Part shown: piece by piece, positions 24,810 to 33,591 of the stretch
Layout of the letters: every line of letters starts with the position of its first letter
Numbering within the stretch: the first letter of the stretch is position 1
NCBI RefSeq assembly: GCF_001429025.1
Contig: NZ_LMHT01000032.1
Coordinates: 335 to 36,655, forward strand
Direction of reading: 5' to 3'
Source: Phenylobacterium sp. Root700
GTDB lineage: Bacteria; Pseudomonadota; Alphaproteobacteria; Caulobacterales; Caulobacteraceae
DNA length: 36,321 nucleotides
Position numbers and translations under genes: made by a program
The notes under the pieces: generated by a model
The model's database searches: none
Told to the model about the DNA's origin: nothing
What the model saw: only the letters and a program-made list of their open reading frames with translations

Positions 24810-25391
24810 ATGACATCGCAGCGCCTGGTGCTGGCTTCCGCAAGTCCCAGGCGGATGGATCTCCTGCGTCAGGTCGGCCTGACGCCCGACGTGGTTGCGG
24901 CCGCCGAGATCGACGAAACGCCCCTGAAGACCGAGACCCCGCGCCAGACGGCGCTGCGCCTGGCGGTGGCTAAGGCCGCGACGGTCGCGGCAACACATGC
25001 TGACGCCTATGTCCTGGCCGCCGACACGATCGTGGTCGTCGGCACACGCATCCTGCCCAAGGTCGAGACGGAGGCGCAAGGTCGCAAGTGCCTGGAGCTG
25101 CTCTCTGGCCGCGCGCACAAGGTGATGACCGCGATCGCCGTGGTCGCGCCTGACGGCCGCGCGGTGAAGCGGTTGGTCGAGACCCGGCTGCACTTCAAGC
25201 GCCTGACGCCCGCCGAGATCGACGCCTATCTCCAGGACGGGGAGGGGATCGGCAAGGCCGGCGGTTACGCCATCCAGGGCAAGGCCGGCGCCTTCGTCAT
25301 GTCGATCCAGGGTTCCTATCCGGCGGTGGTCGGCCTGCCGCTCTATGAAACAATGAACCTTCTCACCGGTCTGGGGTTTGTCCGCACATGA
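24810..25391 (+). CDS. maf: Maf-like nucleoside triphosphate pyrophosphatase
   Basis: Hydrolyses non-canonical or dTTP/UTP-type nucleotides to monophosphates. The family start LVLASASPRRMDLL contains the SxxxR motif. ADTIVVVG has the metal Asp and YAIQGKAGAFV with GSYPAVVGLPLYET completes the pattern; about 193 residues. The ATG at 24810 is listed; a TTG at 24801, 4 bases after AGAGG, would add three residues and may be the real start. Its stop overlaps the start of the RNase E/G gene (ATGA). Confidence 0.93.
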   Translation: MTSQRLVLASASPRRMDLLRQVGLTPDVVAAAEIDETPLKTETPRQTALRLAVAKAATVAATHADAYVLAADTIVVVGTRILPKVETEAQGRKCLELLSGRAHKVMTAIAVVAPDGRAVKRLVETRLHFKRLTPAEIDAYLQDGEGIGKAGGYAIQGKAGAFVMSIQGSYPAVVGLPLYETMNLLTGLGFVRT

Positions 25392-26425
25392 GCGAGCGTA
25401 GCCTCTTCCTGGATCGCGGCATCGGCGAGACGCGCGGCGTCGTCCTGCTGGACGGCCGTCCCGAACGCCTGCTGATCGAGCGCGACGGCGATGATCAGGC
25501 CACGCGCCTGGGCGCGCGCCACATCGGCCGGGTGCGCAAGGTCGAGCCGGCCTTCGCCTCGGCCTTTGTCGATCTCGGCGGCGTCGAGGCGCTGTTCTCG
25601 TTCAAGCCTGACGCCCGGCCGGTCGAAGGCCAATCGCTGGAGGTCGAGATCCGCACCGAGCCGCGGGTCGGAAAGCTGGCCACCGTTCGCGTGATCGGCC
25701 CCGCCCAGGGCGCGCCGCGCCTGCTGGCCGCGCCACCGTCCATGGCCGAGCAACTGGTGAGCTTCGCGCGCGGCGTGGAGATCATCGAAGGCCGCGAGGC
25801 CCGCCAGGTCGCCGACGAGGCCGAGGCCGAGGCGCTCGACATCATTCATCCGCTGCCCGGCGGCGGAAACCTGGCCATCGAGCCGACCCGCGCTTTGGTC
25901 GCCATCGACGTCGATATCGGCGAGCGCAAGGGCAATGACGTCAAGCGCGTCACCCGCGCGGCGAATCTGGCGGCCCTGGCCGCCGCCGGCCGCCTGCTGC
26001 GGCTCAAGAGCCTGGGCGGGATCGTGGTCATCGACCTGGTCGGGCGCGGCCACGACGGCAATGCGCTGCTGACCGCCGCTCGGGCCGCGTTCTCGCCGGA
26101 CAATCCCGGTGTCGCCATCGGGCCGGTCGGCCGGTTCGGCACCATGGAGATGACCATCCCGCGCCGCGCGCCGCCGCTGGCCGAGACCCTCTGCGACGCC
26201 AACGGCGCCTTGTCGAACCTGACGCTGGCCCTGCGCCTGATCCGCGCCATCGAGAACGAGGGCGCCGCCCAGCCCGGCGCGCGCCTGACCGCCGTCTGCG
26301 CCCCCGCCGTCGCGCAGTCCGCCAAGCCGCTGGCCGAGAAGCTGGCCGCCAAGATCGGCGCCCGCTTCACGATTCGCCCCGAACCCGCCTCGCCCCGCGA
26401 ACGCTTCGATGTGAGTGCGTCATGA
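25388..26425 (+). CDS. Short ribonuclease E/G family protein
   Basis: An RNase E/G-type endonuclease of only 345 residues. An S1-like part (about 45-75; HIGRVRKVEPAFASAFVDLGG) precedes a catalytic region in which both metal Asp are seen, Asp174 in ALVAIDVDIGERKGND and Asp216 in GGIVVIDLVGRG. The zinc-link motif CPxCxG and small domain that follow in RNase E and RNase G (about 490 residues or more) are missing. Context maf - rnase - yacG is typical of alphaproteobacteria, which also carry a full RNase E elsewhere. Both gene junctions are 4-base overlaps. Activity and targets are not known from sequence. Confidence 0.88.
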   Translation: MSERSLFLDRGIGETRGVVLLDGRPERLLIERDGDDQATRLGARHIGRVRKVEPAFASAFVDLGGVEALFSFKPDARPVEGQSLEVEIRTEPRVGKLATVRVIGPAQGAPRLLAAPPSMAEQLVSFARGVEIIEGREARQVADEAEAEALDIIHPLPGGGNLAIEPTRALVAIDVDIGERKGNDVKRVTRAANLAALAAAGRLLRLKSLGGIVVIDLVGRGHDGNALLTAARAAFSPDNPGVAIGPVGRFGTMEMTIPRRAPPLAETLCDANGALSNLTLALRLIRAIENEGAAQPGARLTAVCAPAVAQSAKPLAEKLAAKIGARFTIRPEPASPRERFDVSAS

Positions 26426-26589
26426 GCGCCCCGTGCCCGGTCTGCAAAAAGCCCTCGATCCCGGAATACCGCCCGTTCTGCTCCAAACGCTGCGCGGACG
26501 TGGACTTGCAGCGCTGGCTGAGCAACCGCTACGCCATCCCGGTGGTCGATGACGACAGCCGTCCGGACGACGAAGATTCAGAAGACTGA
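26422..26589 (+). CDS. yacG: DNA gyrase inhibitor / zinc protein YacG
   Basis: A 55-residue zinc-finger protein. Four Cys (5, 8, 20, 24) form CPVC and CSKRC, followed by DLQRWLSNRYAIP, the family signature, and an acidic tail. The E. coli homologue binds GyrB and inhibits gyrase. It overlaps the RNase gene by ATGA, so the two proteins are probably made in fixed ratio. The protein is below the size used in many gene lists. Confidence 0.95.
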   Translation: MSAPCPVCKKPSIPEYRPFCSKRCADVDLQRWLSNRYAIPVVDDDSRPDDEDSED

Positions 26590-26720
26590 AGAGCCGCTGG
26601 ACAGGGGCGAACACCTCTTCTATAGACGCGGCTCCCGCGCAGGCGGGCTCGCCGTTTTCCTCCAGAACGCGGCGTTCTAAAGATCCAGAGCCGCTCGATC
26701 GTTGATCGGACCGGCTCTTG

Positions 26721-26796
26721 GCCTGGGTAGCTCAGTTGGTAGAGCAGTGGATTGAAAATCCACGTGTCGGTGGTTCGAACCCGCCCCCAGGCACCA
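26721..26796 (+). tRNA. tRNA-Phe (anticodon GAA)
   Basis: Starts GCCTGGG and closes with CCCAGGC, discriminator A and encoded CCA. Anticodon arm GTGGA-TTGAAAA-TCCAC gives GAA. D arm GCTC/GAGC and T arm with GGTTCGAAC are regular. It follows yacG, as in related genomes. A pyrimidine-rich CTTCCTTTTTCCCTC follows the CCA end. Confidence 0.97.
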
Positions 26797-26846
26797 CTTC
26801 CTTTTTCCCTCAAATAGCTCGCTAGACCGCCGTCAGCGCACGCCGG

Positions 26847-27374
26847 TTATGACATCGCGCAAACGAACGCGCTGAGCGCTCGCCATTGTTCCAGCTTGCG
26901 CTCGAACGGCACGGCATGGGCCGGGCTGCTGGAGGGCAGGGTGATCAGTTCATAGCCAGTGTCGGCGGCCAGCTGCTTGCGGCCGATGCCGGCCGCCTTG
27001 CCGCCGTTGAAGGCGATGACCCTTAGCGACGGAAGGCCGGCGGCGAACGCGCCCAGCGTATTGGGCTGGTGGTTGCGGATATTGGTGTCCAGGCTCCCGA
27101 CCCGTTCGGCCGAGGCGATCACGTCCCACACCCCGACGCCGGCGCTGAGCAATGTCTCGAGCCTGCTCTTATAGGCGGCGCTCACCAGCGCTCGCCCGGT
27201 CACGGCTTCCATCAACCGCCAGAACTGGTTGCGAGGGTTGGCGTAATATTGGGCATGGGCCAGCGAGATCTCGCCCGGCAGGCTGCCCAGGATCAGCAGC
27301 TGTGTCCGGGCGTCGGCGACGGCCGGGAACGAGGACTTGCTGGCGGTCAGCATCTTTTCCTTCTCGGTGCTCAT
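26847..27374 (-). CDS. DNA-deoxyinosine (hypoxanthine) glycosylase, UDG superfamily
   Basis: A 175-residue uracil-DNA-glycosylase-fold protein likely to remove hypoxanthine or a similar deaminated base. LILGSLPGEISLAHAQYYANPRNQFW is the family core (glycine loop and Asn; cited to place it), followed by GVGVWDVI and the C-terminal LPSSSPAHA with the His of the UDG-type motif. The frame is open upstream, but the ATG at 27374 has CCGGAG 7 bases before it. It faces away from exbB, leaving a long divergent control region. Confidence 0.88.
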   Translation of the reverse strand: MSTEKEKMLTASKSSFPAVADARTQLLILGSLPGEISLAHAQYYANPRNQFWRLMEAVTGRALVSAAYKSRLETLLSAGVGVWDVIASAERVGSLDTNIRNHQPNTLGAFAAGLPSLRVIAFNGGKAAGIGRKQLAADTGYELITLPSSSPAHAVPFERKLEQWRALSAFVCAMS

Positions 27375-28027
27375 TCTGGTCTCCGGTATTGGCCTGCCGG
27401 CGCCTTCAGGGGGCAAAGGCAGCAAACTGCGCCATGGCGCCCAGGACACGCCTGGGACTTCTTCGGGCGAGCGTCGCCGAACGTTGATTGACTCGGGCGC
27501 CCGGGAATCCCATGTCCCGGACATCGGCGCCACATGACTGAAAACGAGGCGGCGGGGCGCCAAATCGACGCGCCGGGGGCGGTTATTTCGAGACCCGCGT
27601 TCCGTCATAATTGCTGCGCCGCAGCAGAATAATTCCTCCAAAAGTAGAATTTCGACCGAGATTACTTGGACTGCGCGTTGTGCACCGCAGCATTACGTGG
27701 GCGCCTGACCCTTTCCTGAGGTCGGGGCCAAAAGTATGCCCTCTTGACGCTTGGAAAAGGGGTTGCCAAAGGACCCCTGCCGCACGTCTAACATAGCGGT
27801 AAGATTTCGAACTTCCCCCGGGAAGAACGAATTCGCACCCGTCTCCGAACGCCCGGTTTCACGTATGTGGAAGTAGGCGCAAGGGTCGGGCGCAGCGAAA
27901 GCGGCTCTCGCGTCTTGGACGGTGAAAACCGGGCAGGGCGACGGGCTTGTTTAGTTAGGGTGGGAGACGCTCTCGCGCGACGACCCTTCGGTCCAAACGT
28001 GCTAGACCAATCAGGAACTGGCGACAG
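27375..28027. other. 650-base gene-free divergent region before exbB
   Basis: No frame here looks like a real protein. It contains the palindrome GCGCCATGGCGC (27429-27440), an adjoining CCCAGG/CCTGGG hairpin (27440-27456), TGCTGCG/CGCAGCA around one C (27612-27626) inside an AT-rich patch, and a TTGACGC at about 27743. GTGCTAGACC lies about 20 bases before exbB and resembles the -10 part of Caulobacter housekeeping promoters. It must hold the promoters of both flanking units and could hold a small RNA. Confidence 0.5.
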
Positions 28028-28942
28028 ATGCTCGACAACAAACGAAAGATCCCTTTCATCGCTCTCCTTGGCGCTGTTGCGCTGATGACGAGCGCGCCGG
28101 CGTTCGCGCAGGAAGCCGCCGCTCCGGCCGCTCCGGCCGCCGCCGACGCTGCAGCGGCCGCTCCGGCTGCTGACGCCGCGGCCACCGCCGCTGCTCCTGC
28201 CGCCGACGCCGCCGCTCCCGCGGCCGACGTCGCCCCGGCGACCATTGAACATGCCGGTCAGCTGACCGTCATCCAGATGTTCCTCGACGCCCAACCGGTC
28301 GTTAAGGTCGTCATGATCGGCCTGGTCCTGGCTTCGATCCTCTCCTGGACCCTGCTGGTCACCAAGCTTGTCGAATTCGGCTCGCTGAACAAATCCTCGG
28401 ACCGCTTCGTTGAAGCTTTCCGTGGGGCCAAGTCGGTCAACGACATGGGCCGTATTGCGCTTTCGGACGAATTCGAAGGTAACCCGCTGGCCGATATGGC
28501 CGCCGCGGCGACCCAAGAAGTCGAACTGTCGCGTCAAGCGGGCCTCGCCGTTAACGGCGCTCACCGTGAAACCACGCTGCACCGGGCTGAAATGGCCGTT
28601 GGTGCGGTTCAGGCCAACCTCGGCAAGCGTCTGTCCAGCGGCATGCAGTTCCTGGCCTCCGTCGGTTCGTCCGGTCCGTTCATCGGTCTGTTCGGTACCG
28701 TTTACGGGATCATGAACTCCTTCATCGGCATCGCGAACACCAACACGACCAACCTGGCCGTCGTCGCCCCCGGCATCGCCGAAGCGCTTCTCGCCACCGG
28801 TATCGGTCTGTTCGCCGCTATCCCCGCGGTTATCTTCTACAACTACTTCCAGACCCGCATCTCCGCTTACGGCGCGCGTACGGAAGGCTTCGTTGCTGAA
28901 CTGATGAACGCCATTTCCCGGCAGCTCGACAAAGGGGCCTAA
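28028..28942 (+). CDS. exbB: ExbB-type proton channel protein (MotA/TolQ/ExbB)
   Basis: Inner-membrane proton channel subunit that energises TonB. It has a cleavable signal peptide (1-28, ends PAFAQEA) and a low-complexity Ala/Pro/Asp linker (about 29-72). The three-helix channel core follows, with helix 1 about 92-112, helix 2 in GPFIGLFGTVYGIMNSFIGI and helix 3 in IAEALLATGIGLFAAIPAVIFYN (both conserved family stretches, given to place them). The 304-residue length exceeds E. coli ExbB (244) because of the periplasmic extension. exbD starts 5 bases downstream. Confidence 0.94.
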   Translation: MLDNKRKIPFIALLGAVALMTSAPAFAQEAAAPAAPAAADAAAAAPAADAAATAAAPAADAAAPAADVAPATIEHAGQLTVIQMFLDAQPVVKVVMIGLVLASILSWTLLVTKLVEFGSLNKSSDRFVEAFRGAKSVNDMGRIALSDEFEGNPLADMAAAATQEVELSRQAGLAVNGAHRETTLHRAEMAVGAVQANLGKRLSSGMQFLASVGSSGPFIGLFGTVYGIMNSFIGIANTNTTNLAVVAPGIAEALLATGIGLFAAIPAVIFYNYFQTRISAYGARTEGFVAELMNAISRQLDKGA

Positions 28943-28947
28943 CCGAC

Positions 28948-29379
28948 ATGGGAGCCAAACTCTCAGGTTCTGGGGGTGGCCGGTATGCGGTAGACGCGAA
29001 CAGCGAAATCAACGTTACGCCCTTCGTGGACGTTATGTTGGTCCTCCTGATCATCTTCATGGTCGCGGCGCCAATGGCCGCCGTGACTGTGCAAGTTGCT
29101 CTTCCACCCGCAGTCGCTAAGCCCTCAACGAACCCTCCTAAGCCGGTCTACATCAGCATCCAATCGGGCGGCAGCATCTATCTTGGTGACACCCCCACGG
29201 ACATCGCTGATCTCGGTGAAAACCTGCGCAGCACGATCGGGCAACGTAATCCGGAGAAAGAACGCATCTTCATTCGCGCCGACAAGGACGTCCTCTACGG
29301 GGACTTCATGGGTGTGATGAACATGCTTCAGGACAACGGTTTCTACAGCGTGGCCCTCATCGGCGAAGACAAGAACTAG
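28948..29379 (+). CDS. exbD: ExbD biopolymer transport protein
   Basis: Single-pass membrane protein of 143 residues and partner of ExbB. INVTPFVDVMLVLLIIFMV contains the membrane Asp28 needed for proton use, and a periplasmic domain follows (VYISIQSGGSIYLG, IFIRADKDVLYGDFM). It lies between exbB and tonB in a tight operon. Confidence 0.96.
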   Translation: MGAKLSGSGGGRYAVDANSEINVTPFVDVMLVLLIIFMVAAPMAAVTVQVALPPAVAKPSTNPPKPVYISIQSGGSIYLGDTPTDIADLGENLRSTIGQRNPEKERIFIRADKDVLYGDFMGVMNMLQDNGFYSVALIGEDKN

Positions 29380-29390
29380 GGGGGTGACGA

Positions 29391-30104
29391 ATGGCTGAAA
29401 CCACCGACACTACCCAGGAAGAGCACCACGAGCGGAGCGTCTTTGACGAACCGAAGAAGAAGCGCAATGTTGGCGTCACTGTCGCCATCGTCGGCTCCTT
29501 CGTCGTGCACGCCGCTCTTGGTTACTATCTGTACAAGTCCAAGTTCGAGCCGACGTACAAGGAGTACTCGGATGACGTGACGGACGTGGCTATTATCAAG
29601 CCCGCTCCGCCTCCGCCTCCGCCGCCCCCGCCTCCGCCGCCGAACACGCCTCCGCCGCCGCCGCCGAAGCTGCAACCGCGGCCTCCGGTGAACGTGCCGG
29701 CTGACATGCCGACGATCCCCCCTCTGCCGGTTCCGCCGGTTGAGAAGCGGATCGAGACTCCGGAACCGCCGAAGGCTGCGCCTCCGGCTCCTCCGCGTCC
29801 GTCGGTCATCACGAACCCCGATTGGGCTCGTCGACCGTCAGGCGAGGACATCGCGCGGTACTATCCGGATCGCGCGATGCGGATGAGCATTGAAGGCCGA
29901 GCTACGCTCAGCTGTTCAGTGACGGCGAAGGGAAGCCTCGAAAACTGCGACGTGCAGTCCGAGGAACCTGCGGACCAAGACTTTGGGTCGGCGGCCCTGC
30001 GGTTGAGCAAGCTCTTCCGTATGCGTCCGAAGACCCAGGACGGCGCGCCCGTCGAAGGCGGCACTGTGCGGATTCCGATCCGCTTCGTGCTTCCGAAGGG
30101 CTAA
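29391..30104 (+). CDS. tonB: Energy transducer TonB
   Basis: Links the ExbBD motor to TonB-dependent outer-membrane receptors. 237 residues: a cytoplasmic N-terminus, one membrane helix (about 27-47) with the SxxxH motif (Ser36, His40), a periplasmic Pro-rich spacer with about a dozen consecutive Pro followed by further Pro-rich blocks, and a C-terminal TonB domain (about 150-237; [29 protein letters not shown]). A strong terminator follows. The promoter must be upstream of exbB, since gaps inside the operon are about 10 bases. Confidence 0.95.
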   Translation: MAETTDTTQEEHHERSVFDEPKKKRNVGVTVAIVGSFVVHAALGYYLYKSKFEPTYKEYSDDVTDVAIIKPAPPPPPPPPPPPPNTPPPPPPKLQPRPPVNVPADMPTIPPLPVPPVEKRIETPEPPKAAPPAPPRPSVITNPDWARRPSGEDIARYYPDRAMRMSIEGRATLSCSVTAKGSLENCDVQSEEPADQDFGSAALRLSKLFRMRPKTQDGAPVEGGTVRIPIRFVLPKG

Positions 30105-30139
30105 CGGCTTCCGAGCCGATAGCGTCGACCACAAGAATG

Positions 30140-30171
30140 AGCCCCGGCGGTGCGAACCTCCGGGGCTTTTT
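30140..30171 (+). terminator. Rho-independent terminator of exbB-exbD-tonB
   Basis: AGCCCCGG (30140-30147) pairs with CCGGGGCT (30160-30167), with an inner GG/CC pair, and is followed by a run of T and CG. Canonical intrinsic terminator 36 bases after the tonB stop. Confidence 0.9.
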
Positions 30172-30266
30172 CGTGCGCGGTGATTTTTCTTGGAAAGATC
30201 ACTTGGTCGCAGTCAGCAGCGCTTGATTGGTCCGCCGACCGCGACTAGAAGAACGCCTCGCGATGA

Positions 30267-30343
30267 GCCGCCTTAGCTCAGCTGGTTAGAGCGCTAGATT
30301 GTGGATCTAGAGGTCCTCGGTTCGAAACCGAGAGGTGGTACCA
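30267..30343 (+). tRNA. tRNA-His (anticodon GTG), alphaproteobacterial type
   Basis: Cloverleaf from GCCGCCT to AGGTGGT plus A73 and encoded CCA. Anticodon arm CTAGA-TTGTGGA-TCTAG gives GTG, and the T arm is CTCGG/CCGAG. The first pair is G1-U72 and position 73 is A. The base before G1 is A, so no G-1 is encoded and G-1:C73, the usual histidine identity pair, is absent. Confidence 0.96.
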
Positions 30344-30352
30344 TCGCGAGTA

Positions 30353-30368
30353 GCCCCGTTTCCGGGGC
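30353..30368. terminator. Hairpin between tRNA-His and putA ends
   Basis: GCCCCG and CGGGGC form a 6-bp stem with loop TTTC, 9 bases past the tRNA CCA and 12 bases past the putA stop in the convergent direction. No U-tract is present, so it is only a possible terminator. Confidence 0.4.
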
Positions 30369-30379
30369 CCCCGACTTTC

Positions 30380-33300
30380 CTACATGCTTAGGTTCAACAG
30401 CGCGGGGTCGCCGCCCTGGGCGGTGATGTTCACGCTGACCGCGCGTTCGATCGCATAGCGTGACAGGGCGTTGGGTCCGCCGGCCTTTGGCCCGGTGCCC
30501 GAGAGGCCTTCTCCGCCGAAGGGCTGGACGCCGACAACCGCGCCGATGATCGAGCGGTTCACATAGACATTGCCAGCTGGAACCAAGCCGCGGACTTCCG
30601 TGGCGAAGGCGTCGATGCGCGAATGCACCCCCAGGGTCAGGCCGTAGCCGAGCGCGGCCAACTGCCCGGCGACCTTGGCCAGATCGGCGGGTTCGTAGCG
30701 CACTACGTGCAGGATCGGGCCGAAGACCTCGCGCTCCAGGAAGTCGGCGGCCGGGATTTCGGCCAGCACCGGGCCAAAGAAGGTCCCGCCCTTGGGAGCT
30801 TCCAACTGGTGCAGAACCTTCGCCTCGGTTTTGAGGCGGGCCAGGTGGCGGGAAAGCGCGCCGTGGGCTTCCTCGTCGATCACCGGCCCGACGTCGGTGG
30901 CTGGGTCGGCCGGATCGCCGATGACCAAGGCGTCCATCGCGCCCATGAGGCACTCGATGAGCATGTCGGCGGTGTCGGTGGGCAGGAAAAGGATCCGCAG
31001 CGCCGAGCAGCGCTGACCCGCTGAGCCGAAGGCCGAGAGGACGACGTCGTCGACAACCTGTTCCTTCAGCGCCGTGGTGTCCACGAACATGCCGTTCAGG
31101 CCGCCGGTCTCTGCGACGAACGGGATGATCGGGCCCGGGCGAGCGGCCAAGGTCTGGTTGATTCTGCGCGCGGTGTCCGTTCCGCCGGTGAAGGCGACGC
31201 CGTCGCAGCCGGGATGAGCGGTCAAGGCCGCGCCGACGCTCTCGCCGCGTCCGGGCGTGAGGGCGAGGAGGGCGGGGGGGAGACCGGCCTCGTGGAACAG
31301 GGCGACAGCCTCGGCGGCGATCAGCGGCGTCTGCTCGGCAGGCTTGGCCACCACGGCGTTGCCGGCCGCGAGGGCCGCGGCGATCTGGCCCGTGAAGATC
31401 GCCAACGGGAAGTTCCAAGGGCTGATGCAGACGAACACGCCGCGGCCGTGCAGTTCCAGGCTGTTGGTCTCGCCGACCGGACCCTTGAGGATCTCGGCGG
31501 CGCCGAACTTGGTCTGGGTCAGGTGAGCGTAGTAGCGGCAGAAGTCGACGGCCTCGCGGACCTCGGCGACGCCGTCGGCCAGGGTCTTGCCGGCCTCGCG
31601 GGCGCAGATGGCGATCAGTCGCTCGGCGTTGGCCTCCAGGGCCGCGCCCATGGCGCGAAGCACCTCGGCGCGGCGGAAACCGCCGATGGCGTTCCAGGCC
31701 GGTTGCGCCGCCCGTGCCGCGGCGAAGGCCGCGTCGATATCGGCGTTGGAGGCTTCAACGACGTGACCGACCACGCTCCCTCGCTCCGATGGGCTTTGCA
31801 CTTCAGCTAGCTCGGCGCCCTTACGCAGGACGCCGCTGATCAAGGGGCCGGAGGCCAGGGGCTGCAGGGCGCGCGCCGCATGGTGCAGGCGCGCGGCCTC
31901 GTCAGGAACCGAGAGATCGACGCCCAGCGAATTCTTGCGCTCGGCCCCGTAGATGTCGGCCGGGCGCGGGATCTTCGGGTGGGGGCCGACGCCGGCCTTT
32001 TCGACGGCGGTGATCGGGTCGACCACCACGTCCTCGGCCGGGACGCGCTCGTCCAGCAGCGCGTGGACGAAGGAGGTGTTGGCGCCGTTCTCGAGCAGGC
32101 GGCGCACCAGATAGGGCAGCAGGTCCTCATGGCCGCCGACAGGGGCGTAGGTCCGCACCACGGCGCCGGCCCGCAGGTCGTCGGCGGCGCGATAGAGCGC
32201 CTCGCCCATGCCGTGCAGACGTTGGAACTCGATCTTGACGCCGGCTTGCTTGGCCATGGCGTGGACCGCCGCCAGGGTGTGGGCGTTGTGGGTCGCGAAC
32301 TGCGCATAGATCGCGGGGCTGGCGGCGATCAGTTCGCGTGCGCAGACGAGGTAGGAGAGGTCGGTCGCGGCCTTGGTGGTGAACACCGGATAGTCGGGGC
32401 GGCCATTCACCTGGGCGCGCTTGATCTCGGAGTCCCAATAGGCGCCCTTCACCAGCCGGACCATCAGCCGGCGGCCGCTGCCTCTGGCGATCTCGGCGAC
32501 GCGGGCCACGGCGAGAACGCCGCGCTTCTGGTAGGCTTGGACCGCGAGGCCCAGTCCCTTCCAGTCGCCCAGCTCGGCCTCGCGCGCCAAGCGGTCCAAC
32601 AGCTTGAGCGAGAGGGTCAGCCGATCGGCTTCCTCGGCGTCGATGGTGAAATTGATGTCGTGGCGCGCGGCGATCAGCGCCAGGCGTTTCATGCGTGGAT
32701 AGAGCTCGGTCCAGACCCGCGCCTCGTGCGTCGCCTCATAGCGCGGGCAGAGCGCCGACAGCTTCACCGAAACCCCATGCCCGGCCTCCGGACCTGCGCC
32801 CTTGGAGCCCTTGCCCACCGCTTCCAGCGCGTCGGCGTAGGACTGTTCATAGCGGGCGGCGTCGGCCGCCGTCCGGGCGCCTTCGCCCAGCATGTCGAAC
32901 GAGCAGACCTGGCCCTCCTTGGCGGCACGCTTCAGCGCGCTCGCGATGGTGCGGCCAAGGACGAACTGCTCGCCCATGATGCCGATCGCCTGGGCGACAG
33001 CCTTGCGCACGACCGGTTCGCCGATCCGTTCGACCAGGCCGCGCAGGAAGCCGGGCGGGTCGCTGCGAGCCTGGTCGTCGACCTCGACCAGCTTGCCGGT
33101 CAGCATCAGGCCCCAGGTCGAGGCGTTGACGAACAGACTGTCGGATTGGCCAAGGTGGCTGGCCCAATCGGCGCCGCCGATCTTCTCGGCGATCAATCGG
33201 TCGCGGGTGTCTTCGTCGGGCGTGCGCAGCAGAGCTTCGGCCAGGCACATCAGGGCCAGGCCTTCGCGGGTGCTGAGGCTGAACTCCTGCAGGAAGCTCT

Positions 33301-33478
33301 CGACCACGCCTTGCCGTTTGGCCGATCTGCGGGCGGTCCGCACCAGATCGACGGCCTGGGCGCGCACGGCGGCGCGCTGATCGGCCGACAGCGGGCGCGC
33401 CGCCAGCAGGGCGGTCACGGCCTCCGTCTCGTCCCGATACTTTGCGGAGAGGTCGTCTAGAGCGGTCCAGGAGGTCAT
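30380..33478 (-). CDS. putA: Bifunctional proline dehydrogenase / L-glutamate gamma-semialdehyde dehydrogenase PutA
   Basis: Oxidises proline to glutamate at the inner face of the membrane. 1032 residues. The N-terminal part is the helical arm and FAD-containing PRODH barrel (about 170-480; RLVKGAYWDSEIKRAQ, and YLVRRLLENGANTSF). The ALDH half (about 560-1010) shows WNFPLAIFTGQIAAALAAGN, FTGGTDTARRI, ETGGLNGMFVD, catalytic Cys in SAGQRCSALR and EVFGPILHV. There is no N-terminal ribbon-helix-helix DNA-binding domain, so this is a short PutA that cannot repress itself. The divergent Lrp-type gene is the probable regulator. Confidence 0.97.
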   Translation of the reverse strand: MTSWTALDDLSAKYRDETEAVTALLAARPLSADQRAAVRAQAVDLVRTARRSAKRQGVVESFLQEFSLSTREGLALMCLAEALLRTPDEDTRDRLIAEKIGGADWASHLGQSDSLFVNASTWGLMLTGKLVEVDDQARSDPPGFLRGLVERIGEPVVRKAVAQAIGIMGEQFVLGRTIASALKRAAKEGQVCSFDMLGEGARTAADAARYEQSYADALEAVGKGSKGAGPEAGHGVSVKLSALCPRYEATHEARVWTELYPRMKRLALIAARHDINFTIDAEEADRLTLSLKLLDRLAREAELGDWKGLGLAVQAYQKRGVLAVARVAEIARGSGRRLMVRLVKGAYWDSEIKRAQVNGRPDYPVFTTKAATDLSYLVCARELIAASPAIYAQFATHNAHTLAAVHAMAKQAGVKIEFQRLHGMGEALYRAADDLRAGAVVRTYAPVGGHEDLLPYLVRRLLENGANTSFVHALLDERVPAEDVVVDPITAVEKAGVGPHPKIPRPADIYGAERKNSLGVDLSVPDEAARLHHAARALQPLASGPLISGVLRKGAELAEVQSPSERGSVVGHVVEASNADIDAAFAAARAAQPAWNAIGGFRRAEVLRAMGAALEANAERLIAICAREAGKTLADGVAEVREAVDFCRYYAHLTQTKFGAAEILKGPVGETNSLELHGRGVFVCISPWNFPLAIFTGQIAAALAAGNAVVAKPAEQTPLIAAEAVALFHEAGLPPALLALTPGRGESVGAALTAHPGCDGVAFTGGTDTARRINQTLAARPGPIIPFVAETGGLNGMFVDTTALKEQVVDDVVLSAFGSAGQRCSALRILFLPTDTADMLIECLMGAMDALVIGDPADPATDVGPVIDEEAHGALSRHLARLKTEAKVLHQLEAPKGGTFFGPVLAEIPAADFLEREVFGPILHVVRYEPADLAKVAGQLAALGYGLTLGVHSRIDAFATEVRGLVPAGNVYVNRSIIGAVVGVQPFGGEGLSGTGPKAGGPNALSRYAIERAVSVNITAQGGDPALLNLSM

Positions 33479-33591
33479 GGCTTGGGCCTTGAAGGATTTG
33501 AGTTTCTATCGTCCGGCGTAACTCTTACGATTGCGGATGTCCTGCGGACCTATGCGCCATGGGCCGTACAGATGGATGCGAAAGGGAGAAG

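Noticed and set aside
27375..27500. Possible glycine-riboswitch-like text upstream of the glycosylase gene
   Set aside because: Some purine-rich fragments resemble parts of the aptamer, but the conserved core order is not present on either strand.
31880..33460. 526-codon plus-strand frame over putA
   Set aside because: Antisense to PutA codons whose motifs are intact; composition is that of a shadow frame.
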